A stretch of DNA of 64,000 bases from Brevundimonas sp. M20. Its GTDB lineage: Bacteria; Pseudomonadota; Alphaproteobacteria; Caulobacterales; Caulobacteraceae. The first letter of the stretch is position 1; each line of letters begins with the position of its first letter. Location: positions 1,627,001 to 1,691,000 of the forward strand of contig NZ_CP041243.1 of the NCBI RefSeq assembly GCF_006547065.1, written 5' to 3'. The position numbers and the translations under genes were made by a program. Of the stretch, positions 43,760-52,625 are shown one piece after another. The notes under the pieces are model-generated. The model worked only from the letters and a program-made list of their open reading frames with translations. It made no database searches and was not told where the DNA came from.

Positions 43760-45157
43760 ATGAGCACGACCACCTCTCCCTCTCCCGTCCACGTCATCGG
43801 CGGCGGCCTTGCCGGTTCAGAAGCCGCCTGGCAGATCGCCAACGCCGGGGTTCCCGTCATCCTGCACGAAATGCGCGGGGTTCCGGGCGTGAAGACCGAT
43901 GCGCACCAGACGGACGGTCTGGCCGAACTGGTTTGTTCCAACTCCTTCCGGTCGGACGACTGGGAGTACAACGCCGTCGGCCTGTTGCACGCCGAGATGC
44001 GGGCGCTGAACTCGATCATCATGGCTTGCGGCGACGCTCATCAGGTTCCGGCGGGCGGCGCCCTGGCCGTGGACCGTGACGGCTTCTCGCAGGCTGTGAC
44101 GGCGAAGCTGGAAGCCCATCCGCTGATCACCATCGTGCGGGAAGAGATCGCGGGTCTGCCGCCGGAAGAGTGGGACAATGTCATCGTCGCCACCGGTCCC
44201 CTGACCTCGCCCGCCCTGGCCGAGGCCGTGCTGAAGGCGACGGGTGAAGAGAGCCTGTCCTTCTTCGACGCCATCGCCCCCATCGTTCATGCCGACAGTA
44301 TCGACTTCGATATCGCCTGGCGTCAGTCGCGCTATGACAAGGAAGGTCCGGGCGGAGACGCCGCCGCCTACGTCAACTGTCCGATGGACAAGGAACAGTA
44401 TGAGGCCTTCATCGACGCCCTGCTGAACGGACCCAAGGCAGAGTTCAAGGACTGGGAGAATGTGCCGTACTTCGACGGCTGCCTGCCCATCGAGGTCATG
44501 GCCGAGCGGGGACGAGAGACCCTGCGCCACGGGCCGATGAAGCCGGTAGGCCTGACCAATCCGCGCAATCCGACGGTCAAGGCGCACGCCATCGTCCAAC
44601 TGCGTCAGGACAATGCGCTGGGCACCCTCTACAATCTGGTCGGCTTCCAGACGAAGCTGAAGCACCGGGCGCAGGCCGAGACCTTCCGCATGATCCCGGG
44701 GCTGCAGAACGCGCAGTTCGCGCGTCTGGGCGGCCTGCATCGCAACACCTACCTGAACAGTCCGCAATTGCTGGACAAGCAACTGCGTCTGAAGGCCATC
44801 CCGCGTCTGCGTTTCGCCGGTCAGGTCACGGGTGTCGAGGGCTATGTCGAGAGCGCCGCCATGGGGCTGCTGACCGGTCGCCTCGCCGCCGCGCAAGCGC
44901 TGGGCAAGGATGTGTCCGCTCCGCCGCCCGAAACGGCCATGGGCGCGCTGGTCGAACACATAACCGGCGGACATCTGGAGGGATCGAAGTTCCAGCCGAT
45001 GAATATCAACTACGGCCTGCTGCCGCCGCTGGAGGCGCCCAAGGTCGACGCCGACGGAAAGCGCATCCATCCCAAGGAGCGGGGGCGCGCCAAGAAGCGG
45101 CTGATGAGCCTTCGCGGCCTCGAGGCCCTGAAGGCCTGGCGGGACGCGAACGGATGA
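43760..45157 (+). CDS. trmFO: tRNA m5U54 methyltransferase TrmFO (folate/FAD-dependent)
   Basis: Methylates U54 of tRNA using methylenetetrahydrofolate and [20 protein letters not shown] (about residues 11-27) is the FAD-binding Rossmann loop; [35 protein letters not shown] and [15 protein letters not shown] are TrmFO signatures. [23 protein letters not shown] is the C-terminal FAD site. ATG 43760 starts the conserved domain. The length is 465 residues. It overlaps the next small gene as ATGA. Confidence 0.97.
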   Translation: MSTTTSPSPVHVIGGGLAGSEAAWQIANAGVPVILHEMRGVPGVKTDAHQTDGLAELVCSNSFRSDDWEYNAVGLLHAEMRALNSIIMACGDAHQVPAGGALAVDRDGFSQAVTAKLEAHPLITIVREEIAGLPPEEWDNVIVATGPLTSPALAEAVLKATGEESLSFFDAIAPIVHADSIDFDIAWRQSRYDKEGPGGDAAAYVNCPMDKEQYEAFIDALLNGPKAEFKDWENVPYFDGCLPIEVMAERGRETLRHGPMKPVGLTNPRNPTVKAHAIVQLRQDNALGTLYNLVGFQTKLKHRAQAETFRMIPGLQNAQFARLGGLHRNTYLNSPQLLDKQLRLKAIPRLRFAGQVTGVEGYVESAAMGLLTGRLAAAQALGKDVSAPPPETAMGALVEHITGGHLEGSKFQPMNINYGLLPPLEAPKVDADGKRIHPKERGRAKKRLMSLRGLEALKAWRDANG

Positions 45158-45360
45158 CGGAACAGACCGAACTGGCGCGGTTGATCGACCGTCGCACGAC
45201 CCTGATCTATCGCCTCGATCTGATCGCGAAGGGGGCCCGGATCACCTATGACGACGGTTCTCCGATCGATATGGCCTCCGAGAAGGCGCGGCTTGAGGAT
45301 GAGGTGGCCCGACTGGACCGCAAGATTCTCAGCCTTCAACCGCCCGCCGGTCAGGCTTGA
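45154..45360 (+). CDS. Small conserved-context protein, possible coiled coil
   Basis: Sixty-eight residues: [21 protein letters not shown] followed by a heptad-like [21 protein letters not shown]. No signal peptide. It overlaps the trmFO stop by 4 nt and is followed 15 nt later by the MpaB gene, so it belongs to that operon. The family is unknown to me. Confidence 0.65.
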   Translation: MTEQTELARLIDRRTTLIYRLDLIAKGARITYDDGSPIDMASEKARLEDEVARLDRKILSLQPPAGQA

Positions 45361-45375
45361 GGCGGAGGACTTCGG

Positions 45376-46260
45376 ATGAGGTCATGGCGTCCTTTCGACT
45401 TCGCACGGCGCGCCGTTCGCCAGAAGATCACGGACGTCTTCAACGACGCCGACAAGGGCGAGCGGCCGGTGCTGCGCCGGGCCGACGCCCTGTTCCCGGC
45501 TGATGGGGTAGCGGCGCGGGTCAATGGCGATGTCGTCACCATGATGATCGGCGGCGTGTCCGGACTGCTGTTGCAGATGCTACATCCGGCGGTTCTGGCG
45601 GGCGTCTGGGATCACTCCGACTTCCGCGCCGACATGCACGGTCGCCTGCGCCGAACGGCCAAATTCATCGCCACCACGACCTATGATCATGCCGAAAACG
45701 GATGGGCGATGATCGACAAGGTCAACCGCATCCATGCGAAGCTGGCGGGCGTCCTGCCGGACGGCACGCCCTATCGGGTGTCAGACCCGGCCCTGCTGGC
45801 CTGGGTGCATGTGACAGAGACGATCAGCTTCCTTGAGGCGTGGATCCGGTATGGCGAGCCGGACATGTCGATGGCGGATCAGGACGCCTATTTCGACGAG
45901 ATGGCCCGGATCGGCGCGGCCCTGCACGCCGATCCCCTGCCCCGGACCCGGGCGGCGGCCGAGGCCCTGATCCAGAGCTATCGCCCGCAACTGAAGGCTG
46001 ATGAGCGCACGCGCGAGGTGGCCCGGATGGTGATGCGGCAGCGAGTGGGGGCGCCTTCGGTGGATGCGGCCGCGGGCGTTATCATGCAGGCCGGTCTGGA
46101 TCTCCTGCCGGACTGGGCGCAGGCGATGCACGAGCGTCCGCTTGGCCCGCCGCGCGCGCTGACCCGGGGCGCCGCCCTGTCGACCGCGCGCTTCATCCGC
46201 TGGGCCTTTCGGGGCTCGCCGAACACCCGTGTTCACCCGCCGGAAGTGACGCGCTACTGA
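45376..46260 (+). CDS. Oxygenase MpaB family protein (DUF2236)
   Basis: A 294-residue alpha-helical protein of the MpaB/latex-clearing (DUF2236) superfamily, whose members use heme or metals to cleave isoprenoid or rubber chains. Family segments are MMIGGVSGLLLQMLHPAVLAGVWDHSDFRADMHGRLRRTAKFIATTTY (about residues 56-100) and WVHVTETISFLEAWIRYGEPDMS. The histidines in LHPAV and WVHVT are candidate heme ligands. GGAGGAC precedes the ATG. The substrate is unknown. Confidence 0.88.
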   Translation: MRSWRPFDFARRAVRQKITDVFNDADKGERPVLRRADALFPADGVAARVNGDVVTMMIGGVSGLLLQMLHPAVLAGVWDHSDFRADMHGRLRRTAKFIATTTYDHAENGWAMIDKVNRIHAKLAGVLPDGTPYRVSDPALLAWVHVTETISFLEAWIRYGEPDMSMADQDAYFDEMARIGAALHADPLPRTRAAAEALIQSYRPQLKADERTREVARMVMRQRVGAPSVDAAAGVIMQAGLDLLPDWAQAMHERPLGPPRALTRGAALSTARFIRWAFRGSPNTRVHPPEVTRY

Positions 46261-46274
46261 CCGCCGGGTTCGGC

Positions 46275-46583
46275 TCAGACCCTCCTGTCGGCCAGACGGA
46301 CGAAGTAGACCGCGCCGTAGCCGCCCAGACCCAGCATGGCGAAGGTGACGACGATCGGGACCTCGCCGATGGGGTAGCCGAGGATGGAGGACCAGTACCA
46401 CTGGAAGCCGGCGAACATCGCCATGGTCAGCAGCCACGGCGCATAGGCCAGTTTGAAGGCCCGGGCGAAGCCGCGTGGCGGCACGCCCCCGTCCCGCATG
46501 AAGAAGCCGGTGATGGCGGCCGGCGCGGCGGCCAGGCCGAAGACCTGACCCAGCAGCAGGATGATGTCGGCGAATGCGGCCAT
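46275..46583 (-). CDS. Hypothetical small membrane protein
   Basis: A 102-residue protein with about three predicted helices: IILLLGQVFGLAAAPAAITGFF, LAYAPWLLTMAMFAGFQWYW and VPIVVTFAMLGLGGYGAVYFV. Family unknown. It lies 16 nt downstream of the squalene/phytoene-synthase-fold gene and is probably cotranscribed. Confidence 0.7.
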   Translation of the reverse strand: MAAFADIILLLGQVFGLAAAPAAITGFFMRDGGVPPRGFARAFKLAYAPWLLTMAMFAGFQWYWSSILGYPIGEVPIVVTFAMLGLGGYGAVYFVRLADRRV

Positions 46584-46599
46584 GGGACGGTCCTCCAGA

Positions 46600-47223
46600 T
46601 CAGATCCGGCCGCGCACGGTCGCGGCCACGAGCGTCAGGCGTTTCAGGAACTCCGGCGCATCCGTTCGGACCAACGCCGCCGGAGCGACCGCCGGAAAAG
46701 CGGCGACCGGAAGAGCTTTCAGGGCGCTGTTGGCCTGACGACGCAGGGCCTTCGCCTCGTCCCCACGACCGGTCTGGCCCAGACCGCGCACGCGCCCGGC
46801 GTCGACGACGGCGGCCTCATGACCTTCACCGGCCAGCACCTGAGCCGCGATCTGCATCGGCCCGACATAGAAGGCGTCCAGGTCATGCGGATCGCCATGC
46901 ACCCGACCGATGTGGGCCTCGATCAGGGCGTCGAAGGGCGCACGGGGCAGGCCGTGTCGCTCGACCAGACCAGTCAGCGCCTCCAGAACAGGATGGCCCT
47001 TGCGGGCGACGCCGCTGAACACGCCGTCCATCTGCTCGGCCCACCAGGTGAAGCGCATCTCGGCCAGCAGGGGCTGGGTCACGCGCGACGGAATGGCCAT
47101 CAGTTCCGCCTCGAAGGCGTACAGGGTGATCAGATCCGCCCGGGCGCGCAGGTCGGTGACGAACCGGCTGGACAGCCAGCGGTCGATGTCGGCCTCCCGG
47201 ACCTGTGCGTCGAGATCGGTCAT
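46600..47223 (-). CDS. Squalene/phytoene synthase family protein
   Basis: A 207-residue all-alpha protein resembling the trans-isoprenyl diphosphate synthase fold (SQS/PSY), with LYAFEAELMAIPSRVTQPLLAEMRFTWWAEQMDGVF close to the family LR-x-WW signature. The aspartate-rich motifs for diphosphate binding (DxxxD) are not clear, so it may be an NDUFAF6-like non-catalytic member. It follows secF after a terminator. Its role is uncertain. Confidence 0.75.
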   Translation of the reverse strand: MTDLDAQVREADIDRWLSSRFVTDLRARADLITLYAFEAELMAIPSRVTQPLLAEMRFTWWAEQMDGVFSGVARKGHPVLEALTGLVERHGLPRAPFDALIEAHIGRVHGDPHDLDAFYVGPMQIAAQVLAGEGHEAAVVDAGRVRGLGQTGRGDEAKALRRQANSALKALPVAAFPAVAPAALVRTDAPEFLKRLTLVAATVRGRI

Positions 47224-47237
47224 GCGTCCTTCGCAAA

Positions 47238-47269
47238 CAAAACGGGGCGGATCGTCAGACCCGCCCCGT
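47238..47269 (-). terminator. Rho-independent terminator of secF
   Basis: On the minus strand ACGGGGCGG pairs with CCGCCCCGT and TTTTGTTT follows, 28 nt past the secF stop. Confidence 0.82.
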
Positions 47270-47296
47270 CAGACCAATATACCTTCCCGGGCCGGA

Positions 47297-48286
47297 TCAG
47301 GGCCGCGAGGCCATGCCCAGCTTGATCGGCTTGGCGTCGTCGGACGGACCGCCGCGCTTCACACCCCACAGCAGGATGATCGGCGCGCCGACGTAGATCG
47401 ACGAATAGGTGCCGATGATGATGCCGAACATCAGGGCGATGGAGAAGCCGAACAGGGCCTCGCCGCCGAAGACGGCCAGGGCGGCCAGCACCATGACGGC
47501 GGTGACGCCGGTGATGATCGTCCGCGACAGGGTTTCGTTCAGCGACAGGTCGATCACGTCGCGCAGTGGCATGGCCTTGTACTTGCGCAGATTTTCCCGG
47601 AGGCGGTCGAACACGACGACAGTGTCGTTCATCGAATAGCCGATGACGGTCAGGATGGCGGCCACCATGGTCAGGCTGAATTCGAGGCGGAACACGACGA
47701 TCAGACCGAAGGTAAGGATCACGTCGTGCACCAGACCGGCCACGGCGCCGAACCCGAACTGGGGCTCGAACCGGAACCAGATGTACAGGAACATCAGGCC
47801 GATGGCGGAACCGAGGGCGATCAGTCCGGACATGAACAGTTCGCCCGAGACCTTGGACCCGACGACGTTCACGCCGGAATAGGTGACCTGGCCGGTGGCC
47901 TGGCTGATGGCGGTTTCGACGTCGGTCACGACGGCGGTCTGATCACGGCCTTCCGGAATCTGGAAGCGCACGATGGCGGTCGAGCCGTCGTCGATGTTGG
48001 TGTCACGCCGGGCGATGCCCTGCACACCGACATCGCCGAGATCGAGGCGGCTGACAGCGCCGCGCACGTCCTCGAGATTGATCACCTGCCCGGCCGGTTT
48101 GGCCACCTCCAGCGAGGCGCCGCCACGGAAGTCGATGCCCATGTTGAGACCGGGCATGAAGCAGGAGACAAGCGCCGCGACGCAAAGGATCACCGAGATG
48201 AAGGCCGCCGGCTTCGCATAGCGAACGAAGCGGAAATTGGTCTTCTGCGGCAGCAGTTTGATGAGGGGCCATCCACGCATCGCCAT
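47297..48286 (-). CDS. secF: Protein translocase subunit SecF
   Basis: Inner-membrane partner of SecD that uses the proton-motive force to complete protein export. Six predicted helices: one at the N-terminus, a periplasmic domain (FRGGASLEV, VQGIARR), then five. LTVIGYSMNDTVVVFDRLREN, the SecF signature, and ALAVFGGEALFGFSIALMFGIIIGTYSSIYV are clear. The ATG at 48286 overlaps the secD stop as TGATG; a GTG one codon upstream is also possible. The length is 329 residues. Confidence 0.97.
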   Translation of the reverse strand: MAMRGWPLIKLLPQKTNFRFVRYAKPAAFISVILCVAALVSCFMPGLNMGIDFRGGASLEVAKPAGQVINLEDVRGAVSRLDLGDVGVQGIARRDTNIDDGSTAIVRFQIPEGRDQTAVVTDVETAISQATGQVTYSGVNVVGSKVSGELFMSGLIALGSAIGLMFLYIWFRFEPQFGFGAVAGLVHDVILTFGLIVVFRLEFSLTMVAAILTVIGYSMNDTVVVFDRLRENLRKYKAMPLRDVIDLSLNETLSRTIITGVTAVMVLAALAVFGGEALFGFSIALMFGIIIGTYSSIYVGAPIILLWGVKRGGPSDDAKPIKLGMASRP

Positions 48287-49875
48287 CACTCCGCGATCGG
48301 CAGTTTTTTGGGTTTGGCCGTTTTCAGCCAGAACGCCAGCAGCACCTGCGCCACCAGCACGGACGAGATCACCGAGGTGAACACCCCGATGCCCAGCGTC
48401 CAGGCGAAGCCACGAACGGGGCCCGCGCCAGCGAAGAACATGATCGCCGCGGCGACCAGGGTGGTGACGTTGGCGTCGATAATGGTCGCCATGGCCTTGG
48501 AGAAGCCGGCGTCCATCGAGGCGATGACGCTCCGGCCGGCACGGGCCTCGTCGCGCATCCGTTCGTAAATCAGCACGTTGGCGTCCACCGCCACCGCGAA
48601 CGTCAGGATCAGACCCGCGATACCCGGCAGGGTCAGGGCCGCGCCGACAAGGCTCATACAGGCCACGATCATCAGGCCGTTCAGCACCAGGCCGATGACA
48701 GAGATGCCGCCGAACAGCAGGCCGTAGGCCAGGAGCATGAAGACGACGATGATCAGGAAGCCGATGGCGGTCGACAGGGCGCCGGCGGCGACAGCGTCCT
48801 CGCCCAGTTCGGCCGAAACGGTCCGACTTTCCTCGACGTTCAGCGGGGCCGGCAGGGCGCCGCCGTTCAGCAGGTTCACGAACTCACTGGCCGACTGGAT
48901 GGTGTAGTTGCCGGTGATCTGGCCGGTGCCGCCGCTGATGGCGCTGTTGATGGTCGGGATCGAGATGATCTTGCCGTCCAGCACGATGGCGAAGCGGCGG
49001 CCGATGTTGGCGGAGGTCGCCTCGCCGAAGCGGCGCGCGCCCTGACCATCGAAGCGGAAGTCGATGGCGATCTGGTTGTTCTCACCCTGCCCCACCGAGG
49101 CCTTGGTCAGGTTCTCGCCCGAAACGACAACGCGGCGCTTCAGCAGATAGGGCTGGCCGGTCTCGTCCATCAGGACTTCGGAATCCGGGGGAATGATGCC
49201 GCTTTGCAGGGCGCGGGCCGCGTTCTGATAGTCTTCCATCTGGAAGGTCAGCTGGGCGGTCTGGCCGATCAGTCGCTTCAGGGCGGCGGGATCGCTCTGA
49301 CCCGGAGCCTGAACGACGATGCGGTTCGCGCCCTGACGGGTGATCGAGATTTCCTTGGTGCCGTCGCTGTCCAGACGGCGACGCACGATCTCGATGGACT
49401 GCGTCACGGCGTCAGAGGCCATGGCGTTCATGGTCGCGTCGCTGAAGGCGTAGCGAATGCGGTCGTTGCCCTGACGCTGGACAACCCGGTCGGCCACGCC
49501 CTGGGCGTTGCCGGAGATCAGGGCGCCCATGGCCTGTTGGGCCAGTTCCATCTGCGCCGGGTTGGACAGGGTGATGATCACGCCGTCCGACTGACGGTTG
49601 ATCGTGCTGACGCTGACGTTGGCCTCGCCCAGAACCGTGCGGGCGTCTTCCGCCAGGTTGTTCAGGCGCGCGGCGCGCATGGCCGGAACGTCGACTTCCA
49701 GCAGCAGGTAGGACCCGCCCTGAAGGTCGAGGCCCAGGTTCAGGGTGCTTTTCGGCACCCAGCCCGGCAGCGCGTCGCGCTGGGCCTGGCTCAGGAAGTT
49801 CGGGACCGTGAAGACGATACCGAAAAGGACGGACAGGGCGAGAAGGATGACCTTCCAGCGCGACAGGTGAATCAT
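48286..49875 (-). CDS. secD: Protein translocase subunit SecD
   Basis: Inner-membrane secretion subunit with a large periplasmic domain. The N-terminal helix (VILLALSVLFGIVFTVPNF) precedes LNLGLDLQGGSYLLLEVD; the periplasmic P1 domain runs to residue 340; then five helices including FLIIVVFMLLAYGLLFGGISV and VAVDANVLIYERMRDE, the SecD signature. The length of 529 residues is normal. It lies directly downstream of yajC. Confidence 0.98.
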   Translation of the reverse strand: MIHLSRWKVILLALSVLFGIVFTVPNFLSQAQRDALPGWVPKSTLNLGLDLQGGSYLLLEVDVPAMRAARLNNLAEDARTVLGEANVSVSTINRQSDGVIITLSNPAQMELAQQAMGALISGNAQGVADRVVQRQGNDRIRYAFSDATMNAMASDAVTQSIEIVRRRLDSDGTKEISITRQGANRIVVQAPGQSDPAALKRLIGQTAQLTFQMEDYQNAARALQSGIIPPDSEVLMDETGQPYLLKRRVVVSGENLTKASVGQGENNQIAIDFRFDGQGARRFGEATSANIGRRFAIVLDGKIISIPTINSAISGGTGQITGNYTIQSASEFVNLLNGGALPAPLNVEESRTVSAELGEDAVAAGALSTAIGFLIIVVFMLLAYGLLFGGISVIGLVLNGLMIVACMSLVGAALTLPGIAGLILTFAVAVDANVLIYERMRDEARAGRSVIASMDAGFSKAMATIIDANVTTLVAAAIMFFAGAGPVRGFAWTLGIGVFTSVISSVLVAQVLLAFWLKTAKPKKLPIAE

Positions 49876-49906
49876 GCGGGCTGCCCCGAACCTTTCAGGA
49901 GACCAA

Positions 49907-50215
49907 TCAGGCCTTGGCGTCGTTGGCGGCGGCGACGTCGGTGCGGTTCCGCACGTCGGCGATCATCGTCTTGATCACACGGACGTTCACGCCCTGGGCG
50001 ATCTCGACCATGGCTTCGTCGGTCTCGACGCGGGTGATCTTGCCGATCATGCCGTTCGACAGCACGACGGTCTCGCCACGCTTGACCGACTCGATCATCG
50101 CCTTGTGCTTCTTCACCTGCTGCTGCTGCGGGCGCAGGATGAGGAAGTAGAAGAGCGCGATCATCGGCACCAGGAAGATGAACATCGACCCCGGGCCAGC
50201 CAGCAATTCCTGCAC
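49907..50215 (-). CDS. yajC: Preprotein translocase subunit YajC
   Basis: A 102-residue accessory of SecDF. The single helix MFIFLVPMIALFYFLILRPQQQQVKKHK and the cytoplasmic GETVVLSNGMIGKITRVETD are the family signatures. The start is GTG 50215 with GGAG 7 nt upstream; the frame is open further but without support. It is the first gene of yajC-secD-secF. Confidence 0.93.
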   Translation of the reverse strand: MQELLAGPGSMFIFLVPMIALFYFLILRPQQQQVKKHKAMIESVKRGETVVLSNGMIGKITRVETDEAMVEIAQGVNVRVIKTMIADVRNRTDVAAANDAKA

Positions 50216-50336
50216 TTTAGATCTCCGAAACAACGCCGGGCGCGCCCTCGGCGCTGCCCCTGAAAATGAGGCGCGGAACCTAGGGCGCGTCGTTACACTT
50301 TGCAACGCGGCGCGAAAGCACGGCCTTCGGGTTGCG

Positions 50337-51515
50337 CTATCGCGGCAACACGGTCAGCGGGTCAAGCGCCGTCGGCTCGTCGCCGCGCATGCGCCAGGTC
50401 TCGAAATGAATCGAGGGGCGTCCGTCGCCGGCGGTTGTTCCGACGGTTCCGACCTGCTGACCCGCCGTCACGGTGTCGCCGTCGCGCACCGTGGCCGAAC
50501 CGAGATGACCATAGACCGTGCGCCAGCCGTCGCGGTGGACGATCAGGACCGTCAGTCCCTGCCCCGCCAGATCATCGCCGACATAGCCGACGCGACCGGC
50601 GGCGGCGGCCGAGACCACGGCGCCGGCGGGGGCGCCGATGTTCACGCCGTTGTTGCGCTCGCCCATTCCGACGGGGCCGAAGCGGCGCAGGATGTCGCCC
50701 CGCACCGGCCAGTCCAGCGCCACGGCGCCCGTCGCGGGCGGTGCGGCGACAGGCGGGGCCGAGGCGGCGGGCTGACGCGGGGGCGGCGGCAGGGTCGATG
50801 CGGGCGGCGGCGGGGGCGGCGGCGGAACGCCCTCCTCCGGCACGGTCACGCCCATCGGCGACGGCCCGGTCGCATAGGGATCGCCGCCGATGTCCACCGC
50901 GTTCGCGGGCAGGACGATCCGCTGACCCGGGCTGATCGCGGCGCGAGGACCGAGGTTGTTGAGGTCGATCAGAACCTGAACCGGGGTCTGGAAGCGACGA
51001 CCGACGCCGGAAATGGTGTCGCCCGGCTGGATTTCATAGGACGCGCCGGCGACGGAGACGCCCGCCGTTCCGCCACGCGCGGGCGGCGGCGGGGTGGTGA
51101 AGCCTTCGGACGAGGGCCCGGCGGCCGGCTGGCCGGCCGGAGGCGCGGCCGGCGCATAGGGCGCGTTCGGCACTTCGGTGTAGGGACGGGTCGGTGCATC
51201 GTAGGGACGCGGAGCATTGGAAACCGGCGCCCCCAGTTCTCCGCCCTCGATGCGTTCGACGGGCGCGCCCCGCGGCGGCGGAACCTCGCGGGCCGGATCG
51301 GTTGCGCCGCGGACGCCGTCTCCGGTCGGCGCGGGGCCGGTCGGCATGGGGCGGGTCGGATAGACGGGACCGGGCGGCGGCGTCGTGGAGGGCGGTCCGG
51401 CGGGCCGGTCGGCGTGGATCGAATAGCGCGGCTCACTCGGATAGCTGGAACAGGCCGCCAGAAGGCTCATCACCCCCGCGACCATCACGATGCGCGTCAC
51501 GCCCGTTCGATTCAT
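50337..51515 (-). CDS. nlpD: NlpD-like lipoprotein with LysM and degenerate LytM (M23) domain
   Basis: A 392-residue envelope lipoprotein: signal with lipobox LAAC (Cys near 22), a long Pro-rich linker, a LysM domain at about residues 157-200 (YEIQPGDTISGVGRRF ... ISPGQRIVLP), another Pro-rich linker and a C-terminal LytM fold. The zinc ligands are lost: the usual HxxxD is NNGVNIGAP, and the HxH ends as IHFETW. This is the pattern of NlpD/EnvC-type amidase activators. The synteny surE-pcm-nlpD is widespread in proteobacteria. Confidence 0.85.
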   Translation of the reverse strand: MNRTGVTRIVMVAGVMSLLAACSSYPSEPRYSIHADRPAGPPSTTPPPGPVYPTRPMPTGPAPTGDGVRGATDPAREVPPPRGAPVERIEGGELGAPVSNAPRPYDAPTRPYTEVPNAPYAPAAPPAGQPAAGPSSEGFTTPPPPARGGTAGVSVAGASYEIQPGDTISGVGRRFQTPVQVLIDLNNLGPRAAISPGQRIVLPANAVDIGGDPYATGPSPMGVTVPEEGVPPPPPPPPASTLPPPPRQPAASAPPVAAPPATGAVALDWPVRGDILRRFGPVGMGERNNGVNIGAPAGAVVSAAAAGRVGYVGDDLAGQGLTVLIVHRDGWRTVYGHLGSATVRDGDTVTAGQQVGTVGTTAGDGRPSIHFETWRMRGDEPTALDPLTVLPR

Positions 51516-51612
51516 TCACCCGCTCCGCAAAAGCGCCCGACAACCGGGCCGACCTGACCCGGAAAACCGCGCCAAAGTTGGGCGGGAAGGTTAATCAAAG
51601 CTTGCGACAGGT

Positions 51613-52257
51613 CTAACCTTCGCGCGCCGTCCCCTCAACCAGCGGGACAAAACGCACCTCGGTCAGGCTCTCGCGGCGGAAGGAGCCGTCCGGCTGGCCC
51701 GTATAGCGATGCAGCATCTGGACCGAGCTGCGTCCCACCGGACAGACCAGCACGCCGCCGGGCTTCAGCTGCTTCAGAAGCTCGGTCGGCTCTCCGGGCG
51801 CGGCGGCGGTGACCATGATGCGGTCGAACGGCGCCTGCTCCGGCCAGCCGAGCCCGCCGTCGCCGTGGCGGGTGATCACATTGTCGATGTCCAGCACCCG
51901 CAACCGGTTCTCGGCCTCGGTCAGCAGGCTGCGGTAGCGTTCGATGGAATAGACGTAGCGGGCCAGTCGGCTGAGCACGGCGGCCTGATAGCCGCTGCCG
52001 GTGCCGATCTCGAGCACGCGATGGCGCTGCTGCACGTCCAGCGCCTGGGTCATCAGGCCGACGATATAGGGTTGGCTGATCGTCTGGGCGCAGTCGATCG
52101 GCAGGGCCTGATCCTCCCACGCCTGATCGAGGAACTTCTCGTGCACGAAGACGGCGCGGTCGATCGACTCCATGGCCGTCAGCACGCGCGGGTCCGTGAC
52201 CCCCTGCTGGCGAAGGCCGAGGATCAGACGTCCGGCGCGGTCATCGTTCAGCTTCAT
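51613..52257 (-). CDS. pcm: Protein-L-isoaspartate O-methyltransferase
   Basis: Repairs isoaspartyl residues using SAM. ATG 52257 begins MKLNDDRAGRLILGLRQQGV. RVLEIGTGSGYQAAVLSRL (near residue 78) is an intact motif I; IDCAQTISQPYIVGLMT is the substrate-binding segment. GGLGWPEQAPFDRIMVTAAAPGEP is motif II. The 214 residues are normal. It overlaps the preceding lipoprotein gene by ATGA. Contrast the degenerate copy at 24693. Confidence 0.95.
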   Translation of the reverse strand: MKLNDDRAGRLILGLRQQGVTDPRVLTAMESIDRAVFVHEKFLDQAWEDQALPIDCAQTISQPYIVGLMTQALDVQQRHRVLEIGTGSGYQAAVLSRLARYVYSIERYRSLLTEAENRLRVLDIDNVITRHGDGGLGWPEQAPFDRIMVTAAAPGEPTELLKQLKPGGVLVCPVGRSSVQMLHRYTGQPDGSFRRESLTEVRFVPLVEGTAREG

Positions 52258-52625
52258 CGGTCGCCCTTCAACGAGAGGCGTTCGGCATAGAGCAGCAGTG
52301 TCCCGGCGCAGCGCTCGTTCGGCACGGGACCGTATCCTGCCGCGAGCACCGCCGGGCCGCGAACAGACACCCGCCGGTCCCACCAGCGGTCTCCCCTCTC
52401 CCTGACCTTGCGCGGAAGATCGACGAACAGGCAGCGCCCGTCGTCGAGTTCCAGCACGCCCCGGGCCGGCGCGTCCGGCATGGGGCGTCTCAGGGTTCCC
52501 CGAACCGAACAGAACCCCGGCCCGTCGCAGCCGAAGTCGACCTCCGGCCGGTCCGGCCATGGGGCCGTGGTCGTGCAGCCGCCCAGCAGCACGGCCGTGA
52601 CCGTCAGGGCGAGCGCGATCCTCAT
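52254..52625 (-). CDS. Small lipoprotein between surE and pcm
   Basis: A 123-residue lipoprotein with signal MRIALALTVTAVLLGGC (lipobox LGGC). Cysteines in FGCDGPGFCSVRG, DGRCLFVD and NERCAG suggest two disulfides. The body VLELDDGRCLFVDLPRKVR and RRVSVRGPAVLAAG looks beta-rich, like an OB-type fold. It overlaps surE and pcm by ATGA on both sides. The family is unknown. Confidence 0.8.
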   Translation of the reverse strand: MRIALALTVTAVLLGGCTTTAPWPDRPEVDFGCDGPGFCSVRGTLRRPMPDAPARGVLELDDGRCLFVDLPRKVRERGDRWWDRRVSVRGPAVLAAGYGPVPNERCAGTLLLYAERLSLKGDR

